64,000 nt of DNA from Acetobacterium woodii (GTDB lineage Bacteria; Bacillota; Clostridia; Eubacteriales; Eubacteriaceae). The position numbers and the translations under genes are program-made. The first letter of the stretch is position 1. Each line of letters opens with the position of its first letter. The stretch covers positions 186,001-250,000 of the forward strand of contig JACQZP010000016.1 in assembly GCA_016213825.1 (NCBI GenBank), written 5' to 3'. Below the pieces are notes generated by a model. The model saw only the letters and a program-made list of their open reading frames with translations. It did no database searches and was not told the origin of the DNA. Below, in pieces: positions 55,197 to 62,862 of this stretch.

Positions 55197-56038
55197 ATCG
55201 TCCATCCTTTTTCTTTTGCATATTTTTCAAGTGCAAAAATTGCATCTTTGGATTCTTTTGAATTTTTACCCGGATTCCAATGGTGATATTTCACGTTACC
55301 TTCAGCAAAAGGCATTCCTTTACTTTTGGTGGTATTTGCAATAACCATGCTCGGCTTTCCTTTTTGGAACGGGATTGATTGAAATGTACTAAAAAGTTCC
55401 TCAATATTATGTCCATCCACAACTTTTACTGACCATCCAAAAGTTGCATATTTTTCTCGTAAATCTCTGGTGTCTAAAACGTCCCGGGTACTCCCATTTA
55501 TTTGAAGTCCATTCCTGTCGATGATGCCAACAAGATTATCCAAACCATGATGACTCGCAAACATTGCCGCTTCCCAATTGGAGCCTTCGCCCTGCTCGCC
55601 ATCGCCCATCAGAACAAAAACCCGATTTTTATCGCCTTTAAGCTTTGCACTTAATGCCATGCCAGAACCAATCGGCAAACCATGTCCCAAAGCTCCGGAA
55701 CTAAAATCAACACCGTTGAATTTTTTCATGTCTGGATGACCCGGCACAATTGATCCCAACATGTTGTAAGTTTCCATTACATCCGGTTCTTCAAATCCCT
55801 TTTCAATCAGAGTTCCATAAAGCCCCAAACATTTATGTCCCGCACTCAGAATGAACCGATCTCGCTGGGCCCATTTTGGCTCATCGACGTTAATATCCAT
55901 AATGCCAAAATATAATGTTGCTAAAATATCTGTGCAGGATAGTGAAGGTCCCGCATGACCATCCCCATTATTAATTACCGTATTAACAATGTGTTTTCGA
56001 ATACTAAACGCTTTTTTTTCAATGGATTCTGTTATCAT
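55193..56038 (-). CDS. Transketolase N-terminal subunit
   Basis: 281 residues corresponding to the diphosphate-binding domain. GDGHAGPSLSCTDILATLYFG near 25, FILSAGHKCLGLYGTLIEKG near 63, SSGALGHGLPIGSGMALSAK near 112, the TPP motif VLMGDGEQGEGSNWEAAMFAS with GIIDRNGLQIN near 145-180, and KGKPSMVIANTTKSKGMPFAEG near 230. With the C-terminal subunit it moves C2 ketol units between sugar phosphates. It is the first gene of the 21-kb minus-strand cluster and has the cluster's best promoter in front. Confidence 0.94.
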   Translation of the reverse strand: MITESIEKKAFSIRKHIVNTVINNGDGHAGPSLSCTDILATLYFGIMDINVDEPKWAQRDRFILSAGHKCLGLYGTLIEKGFEEPDVMETYNMLGSIVPGHPDMKKFNGVDFSSGALGHGLPIGSGMALSAKLKGDKNRVFVLMGDGEQGEGSNWEAAMFASHHGLDNLVGIIDRNGLQINGSTRDVLDTRDLREKYATFGWSVKVVDGHNIEELFSTFQSIPFQKGKPSMVIANTTKSKGMPFAEGNVKYHHWNPGKNSKESKDAIFALEKYAKEKGWTI

Positions 56039-56140
56039 TGAATCTCTCCTTTAAAAGTTGTAAATTTAACAATACAATTATCTGGACTAAAATCAGGAAA
56101 TGAGGAACATATGCTATGATCAATTCCCGACCTATCATAA

Positions 56141-56194
56141 GTGGTCATGACTAGTTCTTATAAGCAGTATATGCAAGAATAATAAATTTGTCAA
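56141..56194 (-). promoter_or_regulatory. Promoter and candidate GntR operator of the transketolase operon
   Basis: On the minus strand TTGACA (complement of 56189-56194) and TATACT (complement of 56166-56171) are separated by 17 bases, a strong sigma-A promoter. About 14 bases after the -10 box comes GTCATGACCAC (56141-56151, GTGGTCATGAC on the plus strand) inside a larger imperfect inverted repeat ATAAG...CTTAT (56138-56161). The position over the start of transcription suits a repressor. The leader of about 120 bases to the gene shows no other clear element. Confidence 0.72.
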
Positions 56195-56285
56195 TTTATT
56201 TTTAAATTATTGTGTAAAATTCTGTCATATCAAGATATAATATAAATAACCAAATTAATACAACAAATCTTAGGAGGATGCTAAA

Positions 56286-56537
56286 ATGGGCTTAAGATAC
56301 TCAAGCAAAGTAATCGACGGAAAACTTAATATCAGGAATGACTATATCCAAACCGAAGGTGGGGATTTTCAAAAACTGACGAAAAACTGGATTATTAAAG
56401 CTTTTGAAAAAGCGAAAGAATTAAATGACACCGAATCCATGACAAAACTGGAAAATCTAAAAATTGATATCTGGGTTCCCGGCGAAAACAATGAACTAGG
56501 TAAAAACATAACCTGGTGCTTAAAAGACGAATTGTAG
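56286..56537 (+). CDS. Small protein of unknown function, 83 residues
   Basis: A soluble, charged 83-residue protein that I do not recognise. It starts MGLRYSSKVIDGKLNIRND after a strong TTAGGAGG site and ends ITWCLKDEL, with one cysteine near the C-terminus and no membrane segment. The middle is predicted helical (AFEKAKELNDTESMTKLENL). A TATAAT (56238-56243) lies about 45 bases upstream, and a terminator follows at once, so it is probably a real single-gene unit. Its upstream region is shared divergently with the transketolase promoter. Confidence 0.7.
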   Translation: MGLRYSSKVIDGKLNIRNDYIQTEGGDFQKLTKNWIIKAFEKAKELNDTESMTKLENLKIDIWVPGENNELGKNITWCLKDEL

Positions 56538-56543
56538 ACAAAC

Positions 56544-56571
56544 AGCGGTGTAATAGCCGCTTTATTATTTT
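56544..56571 (+). terminator. Terminator of the 83-residue protein gene
   Basis: AGCGG and CCGCT pair around an eight-base loop and are followed by TTATTATTTT, directly after the stop codon. Confidence 0.65.
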
Positions 56572-56601
56572 CCAAATACAATCATTTTAAAAAATAAAGA
56601 A

Positions 56602-56817
56602 GTTCATGGCGACAATCCGCTTTACCGGCAAACCAAAATGGATAAAAATCTACCCAATTTAATCTCCGAAAACTATAAAGATAATTATTTGAAATCTAAA
56701 ACAAACGATCCGCTCAATAATCTCTATTTACGGTTACTGCTAGTCACTGATTTTATCTGTGGCATGACTGATTCCTATGCTAAAAATCTCTATCAGGAGT
56801 TAAATGGTCTGAACTAA
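56602..56817 (+). pseudogene. C-terminal remnant of a dGTPase (dNTP triphosphohydrolase)
   Basis: An open stretch without start codon or ribosome site translates to HGDNPLYRQTK at the left and RLLLVTDFICGMTDSYAKNL then YQELNGLN-stop at the right. The right part is the characteristic C-terminus of Dgt-type dNTP triphosphohydrolases (usually VTDYISGMTDRYA..LY). Only about 72 residues of an enzyme normally over 300 residues long remain; the HD catalytic core is gone. The frame is open slightly upstream but reads into the terminator of the preceding gene. It is therefore a decayed fragment. Bases 56818-56982 show nothing else. Confidence 0.78.
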
Positions 56818-56982
56818 AAATCGACCACTTATCCGATTTAAAACCCTTACTATTTTTAGGTGATCCTATTTATTCATTTTTAGCTAATTTTTCTATTACA
56901 TAAAATTATCCTTCAATAAATGGTTTAGACCCCCTTTAACTGGGTATTTTATTAAAAACAATTAGTGTAAGGAGGTTTTTTT

Positions 56983-57231
56983 ATGAGACATATTATGGGA
57001 ATTCAAGTTGGCAATCGCGAAAGCGAAGCGTTAAAGGTGCAGGAATTATTAACAAAAAATGGCTGCATTATTAAAACACGTCTTGGCCTGCATGAATCAT
57101 CTGAAGAATTATGTAGTATCACCGGACTGATTATTTTGGAATTCTTACCTGATAAAGAGGATGAAATAGCCGTTTTGGAAAAAGAGTTGGCCACGTTAAA
57201 CACTATCGTAGTCAAAAAAATGGTATTTTAA
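56983..57231 (+). CDS. Small ACT-like protein, possible TM1266-type hydrogenase-system regulator
   Basis: 82 residues, MRHIMGIQVGNRESEALKVQ at the start, then LTKNGCIIKTRLGLHESSEE and TGLIILEFLPDKEDEIAVLEKELATLNTIVVKKM. The beta-alpha-beta-beta-alpha-beta pattern and the RxGL and C-terminal VxxK segments are like the small TM1266-type proteins called iron-only hydrogenase system regulators, which have an ACT-like fold. No hydrogenase gene is adjacent. A strong AAGGAGG site precedes the ATG and a terminator follows. The family call is moderate, the reality of the gene high. Confidence 0.6.
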   Translation: MRHIMGIQVGNRESEALKVQELLTKNGCIIKTRLGLHESSEELCSITGLIILEFLPDKEDEIAVLEKELATLNTIVVKKMVF

Positions 57232-57245
57232 AATTTCAGATCTGC

Positions 57246-57295
57246 AAAAGAAAGTTACTCAATTTGAACTAATTAATTGAGTAACTTTCTTTTAT
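57246..57295 (+). terminator. Terminator after the ACT-like gene
   Basis: AAAAGAAAGTTACTCAATT (57246-57264) and its exact complement (57275-57293) form a 19-bp stem with a ten-base loop, ending in TTTT. Confidence 0.85.
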
Positions 57296-57385
57296 AATCT
57301 CGCGTAAAAGAACAACAAATAATTCCGAACTTTTTACCCAGGGATAGATCCAACAAAATTCTAAAATTGAATTTGGAAGGAGAAT

Positions 57386-57616
57386 ATGATGCTAACTAAA
57401 TTAGATGTGACAATCGTCCAAAAAGGTGATCATCTTGAAATAATCCAGGATGGTTTGATGGTGGCCAAAAGGGAAGCGATAAAAGATATTTTAGACAATG
57501 GCGAAATTGAGGAATTTTATGGCAACTGGGTTTATCCTCTTGATCCAAATGCCAAAGAAAAGCTTGGTGGAATCATCTTGGGTTTACTAAATGGAGATTA
57601 TGCAAAAGTCGAATAA
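57386..57616 (+). CDS. Small protein of unknown function, 76 residues
   Basis: 76 residues, MMLTKLDVTIVQKGDHLEII at the start, QDGLMVAKREAIKDILDNGEIEEF in the middle, then the segment GNWVYPLDPNAKEKLGGIILGLLNGDYAKVE. It is soluble and acidic with no cysteine or membrane helix. I do not recognise it. GGAAGGAG precedes the ATG by seven bases and a good terminator follows, so it is a real single-gene unit. Together with the 83- and 82-residue genes it forms a row of small orphan genes beside a dGTPase remnant. Confidence 0.7.
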   Translation: MMLTKLDVTIVQKGDHLEIIQDGLMVAKREAIKDILDNGEIEEFYGNWVYPLDPNAKEKLGGIILGLLNGDYAKVE

Positions 57617-57674
57617 ATATTTCATCGATAATTACTGCTTTTTGAATATGAAAATTGGTAATTATTAAACTTCT

Positions 57675-57704
57675 AAGCCCTGCAACCAAATGCAGGGCTT
57701 TATC
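57675..57704 (+). terminator. Terminator after the 76-residue protein gene
   Basis: AAGCCCTGCA and TGCAGGGCTT form a perfect 10-bp stem with the loop ACCAAA, followed by TATC. The T-run is short on the plus strand and the A/T flanks also allow use by the minus-strand LysR gene. Confidence 0.7.
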
Positions 57705-57754
57705 TATGAGTGAACCTGATCCTTATACAGTAATGCTCACAATTATGAAGCGTC

Positions 57755-58630
57755 TTAATACAGTGTGCTTTCCACAAAAGACTTAAACTGAGCAAACACC
57801 GGAGATATGTATCCGTCAGTTTGATATACCATTTGATTACTAACCGAACAATTGGGGCTTCCAACAGGAATTTGTGATACTTTATTCTTATCTAGACCAG
57901 GAAAAAACGGAATCAGAGCAACCCCTAAATTTGCACCCACCAATCCAGCCACTGTCCGTTCGTCATATACTTCAAAGGACATCATCGGGCGAAATCCAGC
58001 ATCCTGAAAAAGTTTGGCGATCACATCATGCAATGAGGATTCGGGTTTAAAAAGGATAAAGGGATCTCCGGCTACCTCATGTAAATCAATCTTTTTTCGG
58101 TTAGACAAGGGATGACTTTTGGGCACAATCAAGAACAATTCCTGATACATGATGTGCAAGGTACTGAGCCCCTCACTTGCCTCTGGAGGCGAACAGAAGC
58201 CAACATCAATTTCTCCAGACTCAATCCCATTCAGAATATTTCGGGTGTTGTCCTGATTGAGCTGAAATTTGATTCCCGGATGCTCTTTCTGAAACGCACT
58301 GATCAAATCAGGAATATAACTTGAACCCAGCGGCTGAATAAATCCCAGGCTGATGGTGCCTTGGGTGGGATCTACCAGATTGGAAATTGCCTGTTTTGCT
58401 TCATCTATCTCTCCCAATGCTTTATTGGCAGATTTCAGAAAAATTTCTCCGTAGCGGTTCAATACCACTCCCCGGCTTTTCCGTTGAAATAACGGAACTC
58501 CGATTTCCTCTTCAAGTCTTAAAATCGAACGACTCAGCGCCGATTGGGAAAGATCCAATTCATCGGCAGCTTTTGTATAGTTACCGATGTCAGCAAGTTT
58601 TTGAAAGTATTTTAATTGATGATAATCCAT
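57755..58630 (-). CDS. LysR family transcriptional regulator
   Basis: 291 residues from the ATG at 58630, nine bases after AAGGAG; in-frame upstream codons to 58690 lack a site and family match. Winged helix MDYHQLKYFQKLADIGNYTK with AADELDLSQSALSRSILRLEEEIG near 20-45, then a periplasmic-binding-like effector domain (about 90-291) with GTISLGFIQPLGSSYIPDLI and TVAGLVGANLGVALIPFFP. It resembles the CysL/CitR-like regulators that act on a divergently transcribed gene. The neighbour transcribed away is an MFS transporter, its probable target. Effector unknown. Confidence 0.92.
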   Translation of the reverse strand: MDYHQLKYFQKLADIGNYTKAADELDLSQSALSRSILRLEEEIGVPLFQRKSRGVVLNRYGEIFLKSANKALGEIDEAKQAISNLVDPTQGTISLGFIQPLGSSYIPDLISAFQKEHPGIKFQLNQDNTRNILNGIESGEIDVGFCSPPEASEGLSTLHIMYQELFLIVPKSHPLSNRKKIDLHEVAGDPFILFKPESSLHDVIAKLFQDAGFRPMMSFEVYDERTVAGLVGANLGVALIPFFPGLDKNKVSQIPVGSPNCSVSNQMVYQTDGYISPVFAQFKSFVESTLY

Positions 58631-58765
58631 CGTTTGCATCTCCTTGAAATTAGTATTATTACAATTATGCATCAAAATTATGTAAAACACAATTAGTTAT
58701 GAATAACTTAATATGCTAAACTATAATTGTTGCAACAACTATTTCATTTATAAGGAGTTGATCGT
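58631..58765. promoter_or_regulatory. Divergent LysR/MFS control region
   Basis: It contains TATAAT at 58722-58727, probable -10 of the MFS gene, and the inverted repeat TTAGTTAT-GA-ATAACTTAA (about 58693-58711) that fits the T-N11-A type site of LysR proteins and lies where the -35 box would be, so the LysR product probably controls the MFS gene directly. Confidence 0.5.
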
Positions 58766-59968
58766 TTGAATAACGATAAATTATGGACAAAAGATTTTGT
58801 CATGATCACAATTATCAGTTTTTTAACTTTTTTAGTATTTTATGTGTTACTTGCAGGTCTACCACTTTATCTGGTGGGAGCACTCCATATCGGTATCGAT
58901 AAAGTCGGGTTAGTCATTACGCTGTTTTTATTGTCGGCCATTCTCATTCGCCCTTTTGCCGGACAATGGGTCAGCAACTTTTCGCAAAAGAAGCTCTTGA
59001 TTTTGGCATCAATTGCTTTTTTTATCTGCACCTGTCTGTATCCTCTGGCAACCAGTCTCCCGATCTTGCTAGTTCTCAGAGTTTTTCATGGCCTATCATT
59101 TGGGATTCTCACAACGGTAAAGGGTACTATCTGTGCCGAAAACATACCCGCCTCACATCGGGGTGAAGGTTTAAGTTATTTTTCTATGGCAATGTGTCTT
59201 GCCATGGTATTTGGTCCTTATATCGGGCTGACCCTTACAAATATCGATGCCTTTCAACTGGCTTTTATCCTCTGTATCTTGATTTCTGGGACGACTATTA
59301 TTTTTGCGCTGATGATTCAAGTTCCTGAAAGAACAATCCCAAAACCAATATCATCACAAACCGCTGGCTTTTCAGTCCATGATCTCTTCGATAAAAAAGC
59401 GGCGCCTTATGCCGTGACAATCTTTATTTTAGCCTGTGCCTATTCTGGGATTTCATCTTTTTTGGCATTATATGCCAATAATTTGGCTCTGTCAGCTGCC
59501 AGCAGTTACTTTTTTCTGGTTTATGCCGTGGCAATGCTGATTTTTCGTCCTTTCGCCGGACGCTGTTCTGATAAATTTGGGATCAATATTATTATTTATC
59601 CCTGCCTGGTACTTTTTGCTGTGGGTATGTTTTTATTGAGTCAGGCCCATACGACGGCCATCATCCTGCTCGCCGGTGCCATTATCGGGGTCGGTTACGG
59701 TTCGATTACACCGCTTTTTCAAACCCAGATTATTAATTCACTCGAACCCCATCGCGTCAGTATCGCCAATTCGATCTACTTCAACTTTACCGATATCGGC
59801 TGGGCGGCTGGCGCCTACTTTTGGGGAATCGTGGCTAATCATGCCGGCTTTCGCAGTATTTTTCTGATCGGCATTGCCTTGATTGTTACTGCTGGTCTAG
59901 AATATCTGCTACTCTCACGCAAGAAAAAAAGCACGCACGTCCAAGCTGATTTTAATATCAATTCGTGA
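58766..59968 (+). CDS. MFS transporter
   Basis: 400 residues with twelve predicted helices. The typical loop-2/3 motif appears as RPFAGQWVSNFSQKKLLIL near 62-80 and again in the second half as RPFAGRCSDKFGINIIIYP near 262. HGLSFGILTTVKGTICAENIP near 110 and GYGSITPLFQTQIINSLEP near 310 are like the YfcJ/arabinose-efflux (MFS_1) group. The substrate cannot be told; drug or sugar export is common. Start is TTG at 58766 after AAGGAG, as no ATG is suitably placed. It is transcribed divergently from a LysR gene. A basic tail SRKKKSTHVQ ends the protein. Confidence 0.9.
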   Translation: MNNDKLWTKDFVMITIISFLTFLVFYVLLAGLPLYLVGALHIGIDKVGLVITLFLLSAILIRPFAGQWVSNFSQKKLLILASIAFFICTCLYPLATSLPILLVLRVFHGLSFGILTTVKGTICAENIPASHRGEGLSYFSMAMCLAMVFGPYIGLTLTNIDAFQLAFILCILISGTTIIFALMIQVPERTIPKPISSQTAGFSVHDLFDKKAAPYAVTIFILACAYSGISSFLALYANNLALSAASSYFFLVYAVAMLIFRPFAGRCSDKFGINIIIYPCLVLFAVGMFLLSQAHTTAIILLAGAIIGVGYGSITPLFQTQIINSLEPHRVSIANSIYFNFTDIGWAAGAYFWGIVANHAGFRSIFLIGIALIVTAGLEYLLLSRKKKSTHVQADFNINS

Positions 59969-60107
59969 TTAGCTACACGATATCTATTTATAACTCAACA
60001 TAGTATTTAAATTGAAATAAATCCGGAGTTGCTGATTATAACGTGATATTATAGGTATATCAAACAATGTTGAATCATTCTAATTAAAAGCAAAAGGAGT
60101 TATTCTT

Positions 60108-60315
60108 ATAAAAATAGAGATTTGGTTTGATTTTGTTTGCCGATTTGAAATGGCACTTTAAAAACTGAGGTCACCGAAGACGAATCCGTAACAAGACAGC
60201 TTAGCATTACCGGTGTCCCCTATTTTTTAATTAATCGTACCGATGCTGTTGCAGGTGCCAAAACCCGGATTATTTTTTTCAAGCCTTAAATCAAGCTTAC
60301 ACTGATTCTAAATAA
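60108..60315 (+). pseudogene. Decayed DsbA-family (FrnE-like) oxidoreductase
   Basis: After a good ribosome site (AAAAGGAG) the expected ATG is now ATA, followed by KIEIWFDFVC, the N-terminus of FrnE-like DsbA proteins (normally IEIWSDFVCPFC). The reading then breaks. Further on EVTEDESVTRQLSITGVPYF, then LINRTDAVAGAKT and, one frame over, FFQALNQAYTDSK-stop match the C-terminal cis-proline region and end of the same family. About two thirds of the gene, including the second active-site cysteine, is missing. Loss of the start, an internal deletion and a frameshift make it a clear pseudogene. The 59969-60107 stretch before it holds only this leader. Confidence 0.8.
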
Positions 60316-60441
60316 GCGTGAACAACGAATAGCGAAACCGGAAATACAACATTTAGAGAATTTGACCATCTTTATAATGATCCAATTTTAACCGATCCTG
60401 AACGTAAAAAATAACATCTGAATTAGCTGATATTGGAAAAC
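60316..60441 (+). other. Non-coding gap with possible small remnant
   Basis: A short open end, TFREFDHLYNDPILTDPERK followed by K and a stop at about 60412, has no start or ribosome site and no family that I recognise. It may be the tail of another lost gene. Nothing else is visible up to the hairpin at 60442. Confidence 0.35.
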
Positions 60442-60500
60442 GCATTAAAGTTTAGGCGTATACTTAGACTTTCTTAATGCATCTTTTTTATTTTTTTGAT
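60442..60500 (+). terminator. Terminator left from the decayed locus
   Basis: GCATTAA-AGTTTAG and its partner CTTAGACT-TTCTTAATGC form an imperfect stem, with ATCTTTTTTATTTTTTT following. It would have ended the transcript of the lost genes on the plus strand. Confidence 0.65.
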
Positions 60501-60555
60501 GAGTTCTTTAAATAAAAAGAGGCTAACAAATTTATGTTAGCCATCAGTGGAGATT

Positions 60556-60591
60556 AAAAAAGCTGACTCCTGTGCAATACAGAAATCAGCT
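60556..60591 (-). terminator. Terminator of the L25/Ctc gene
   Basis: On the minus strand AGCTGA and TCAGCT close an imperfect hairpin followed by TTTTTT (complement of 60556-60561), about 64 bases after the L25 stop codon. Confidence 0.7.
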
Positions 60592-60654
60592 CATTGTTGC
60601 TAAGTTTTTTAACTGCCCTTGATGCGGGTGTCCATTTCATAAACTATGTTTTTC

Positions 60655-61266
60655 CTACACGGCTTTTGGAGTTTTATCATCTGACACATCTTCTGTGATC
60701 GTATCATCTAATCTTGTTTCATTTATCACCAATACTATTTTATCAGCTTCAATTTCTGATTCAATTCCTTTTGGAAATTTAATATCACCGATACAAATTT
60801 TGTCATTTAAATTAAGATCCGTTACATCGATTTCAAGAGAATCAGGGATATCCTGAGGTAATCCTGTCACAAGTATTTTATCCATTTGCTGAACAAAATG
60901 AAGGTTTTTTAATTCTATTGCTTCTTTACCGATTACTTTAATATTAAGATTGAACTTAATTGGTTCGGTAACGGATACCTGCTGAAAAACAACATTTAAA
61001 AATTCTCCTTTAATTGGCGAATATTGCATCTCTTTTATCATTGCAGCATATGATTCTTGTCCCTCAAGATCGAGAGTAAATAAATAGTTCTTTCCATATT
61101 TAAATATGTTTTTCATTAATTCATCTTTTTTAATTTTTACTGAAACTGATTCCAGACCTTTTCGATTGATAGCGCCAGGGATATAACCTATTTTCCTCAA
61201 TTTTTTACCTACACTACCATTCATTTCTTCTCTTTTTTCAATTGCAATTGTCACTTTTTCATTCAT
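60655..61266 (-). CDS. Ribosomal protein L25/general stress protein Ctc
   Basis: 203 residues, the long Ctc form. The N-terminal L25 domain (1-90, VGKKLRKIGYIPGAINRKG and FTLDLEGQESYAAMIKEMQYSPIKG) binds 5S rRNA, and a C-terminal TL5-like beta domain (about 95-185) has LHFVQQMDKILVTGLPQDIPDSLEIDVT. The usual YG in the IPGVIYG stretch is changed to AINRKG. A short acidic tail ends the protein. It binds the ribosome and in Bacillus is a general stress protein. GAAAGGAG precedes the ATG at 61266. It stands alone in a decayed region, so it may be a second or laterally gained copy. Confidence 0.9.
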   Translation of the reverse strand: MNEKVTIAIEKREEMNGSVGKKLRKIGYIPGAINRKGLESVSVKIKKDELMKNIFKYGKNYLFTLDLEGQESYAAMIKEMQYSPIKGEFLNVVFQQVSVTEPIKFNLNIKVIGKEAIELKNLHFVQQMDKILVTGLPQDIPDSLEIDVTDLNLNDKICIGDIKFPKGIESEIEADKIVLVINETRLDDTITEDVSDDKTPKAV

Positions 61267-61884
61267 ATTATTTTCTCCTTTCTTGATAAACTCTCACATA
61301 AAATAATTCATGCTGTTTTATTTGGTAAACTTCGATTAAAAACCTAGCGAATCGTTATTTTTATTTTTTTTCAACTATGTTTTCTTTAATTGTACCAAAC
61401 AAATGAATCGATATCAAGTTTTTTAAGAAAAATACAACCAAAAGCCTGCCATGACCAGCACATTTATCTTTCCAAAGATGCCGCCGACAATTAAATTAAT
61501 TATCCCATTCCCAACTGAAACAGGTGTTTGCGAACAGATCTTTTATGCGTGAAAATGGGCTGAAAAGTCTGCAGGTATTGTTGCACCAGTCGGTGAATCA
61601 TCGTCGTAGTGCCAGTCTAAGCAAGACAAATTTTTCATTCATCTTAGAAATCTAAAAATGACTCAGGACAAATTCGCAACCTATTGTCATTAAAAAAAGT
61701 TTGTATGGTGAGCAGCTTAAAGCTTGTAGCGACTTCTGTATCGTCGCCAATAGCGAAGGACAAAATAATTTAAATCTCTTAAGAAAACTTTGAAAGAGAA
61801 ATTAAACGGAGCATATCCACATCTTAGAAATTTCATCCGTCAAAATTGCATATTAAATGGCCTCTGTACACCGCTCGCCTTTTT
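61267..61884. other. Gene-free, probably decayed stretch
   Basis: About 600 bases without a supported gene. Short open pieces on both strands (for example a minus-strand GNGIINLIVGGIFGKINVLV near 61440-61530, hydrophobic and glycine-rich, and a plus-strand frame at 61548-61655) look like parts of former genes, but I can name none. No repeats, tRNA or terminator are clear. Confidence 0.4.
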
Positions 61885-62422
61885 CTATTCAGTTGGATTA
61901 TAAATGCAAATTTCTTTTTTCTGTTTGTTCTTGAGTGTCTCTTTCTGATTCTGATATAAAAGAATCAGTCCCAATAATAATGCTATTCAAAAGAAGATTA
62001 TAAAGAAATAAAAGCCGGAATCAATCGAGCGGATCAAATCTTCATTAGCCTTAATATTTGCAAAATCAGCCATTCCTACAATTGCTTTCGTTACCATAGC
62101 CGGAGAGACAGTTAACTCAATCGCCAATATTGCCAGGGTTTGACTTAAGGCTCGTCCTAAATTGTAAACCGTGTAGCACATTCCCGAAGCTATATCTACG
62201 ATATGAAAGCAGTCTCAAATTAAAACGCGGATTTTGGATATGAAATTCATTGATTAAGAAAATACCCCAGAAAATAACTTAACTGCAAATAATTCAATAA
62301 CTAGAGTGGCCCCCCAGGATTGTCCTTTTGAAAGTGCAATATTAAGGCAGATAATTCCAGTCACAAGTGACTATAACAAGCCAGTCTGTGTTGAAATCCT
62401 ATTGTTTTGTGTCTGTATCCAT
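61885..62422 (-). pseudogene. Decayed DHA2-type MFS efflux gene
   Basis: A ribosome site (TTTAGGAG) and ATG at 62422 open a frame that stops after seven codons (MDTDTKQ-stop). The continuing sequence in several frames gives LNIALSKGQSWG, then INEFHIQNPRFNLRLLS, then YNLGRALSQTLAILAIELTV and SGFYFFIIFF-stop-IALLLGLILLYQNQ. These are in the order and style of the last third of 14-helix EmrB/QacA (DHA2) transporters (SKGQSWGW...E.R...P...LRLF is typical). Roughly the first 300 residues are deleted, and at least two frameshifts and two in-frame stops follow, so it is not functional. Bases 62423-62542 contain only the leader of the next gene. Confidence 0.75.
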
Positions 62423-62542
62423 GATATCTCCTAAATGGTTTTTATTTCGTTTTTAATTTATTTTACTCTTGTTTCTTTTTGTTCATACTCCTATAATTTA
62501 ATTATCAGTTGAATAACTGAAATATTTTGAAAGGAGAAAAAA

Positions 62543-62689
62543 ATGCAAATATATAATACTGGCGAGAAACCTGGTAAAGGTGTATACGAATGTGAAACTT
62601 GCGGTCAAAAAATTGTACTTGATGACACTGTTGATACTTTGCCACCATGTCCAAAATGTGGTGGAACAACGTATACCAAGGTTGGCTAA
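62543..62689 (+). CDS. 48-residue zinc-ribbon protein
   Basis: A 48-residue protein with two CxxC knuckles: YECETCGQKIVLDDTV near 15-30 and PPCPKCGGTTYTKVG at the C-terminus, a rubredoxin-like zinc ribbon. It begins MQIYNTGEKPGKG after a strong AAAGGAG site at the right spacing, and a good terminator follows. Short zinc ribbon proteins of this kind are common in Firmicutes; function is unknown, with RNA or metal binding possible. It is intact though both neighbours are damaged. Confidence 0.82.
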   Translation: MQIYNTGEKPGKGVYECETCGQKIVLDDTVDTLPPCPKCGGTTYTKVG

Positions 62690-62734
62690 TTTTGATCCTC
62701 TTGCACCGTAGTATTTTTCCAAACCCTTACCCTT

Positions 62735-62777
62735 GACGCCAAAGCGAAATAATATTTATTGGCATTGGCGTCTTTTT
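62735..62777 (+). terminator. Terminator of the zinc-ribbon gene
   Basis: GACGCCAA (62735-62742) pairs perfectly with TTGGCGTC (62765-62772) over a 22-base loop and is followed by TTTTTA, 46 bases after the stop codon. Confidence 0.8.
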
Positions 62778-62862
62778 ACTCATTAAAATACATAAAGGGC
62801 AAAACTTGCTCTTTGAATCATTATTTAAAAAGCTACATTTTGAAGTGTATCATCGTGCTATT

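Noticed and set aside
61987-62181. A 64-codon open frame with hydrophobic content on the minus strand
   Set aside because: It is only one in-frame piece of the decayed DHA2 transporter, not a gene of its own.
62498-62722. A 74-codon open frame on the minus strand
   Set aside because: It is the antisense of the zinc-ribbon gene, which has a ribosome site, CxxC motifs and a terminator on the plus strand.
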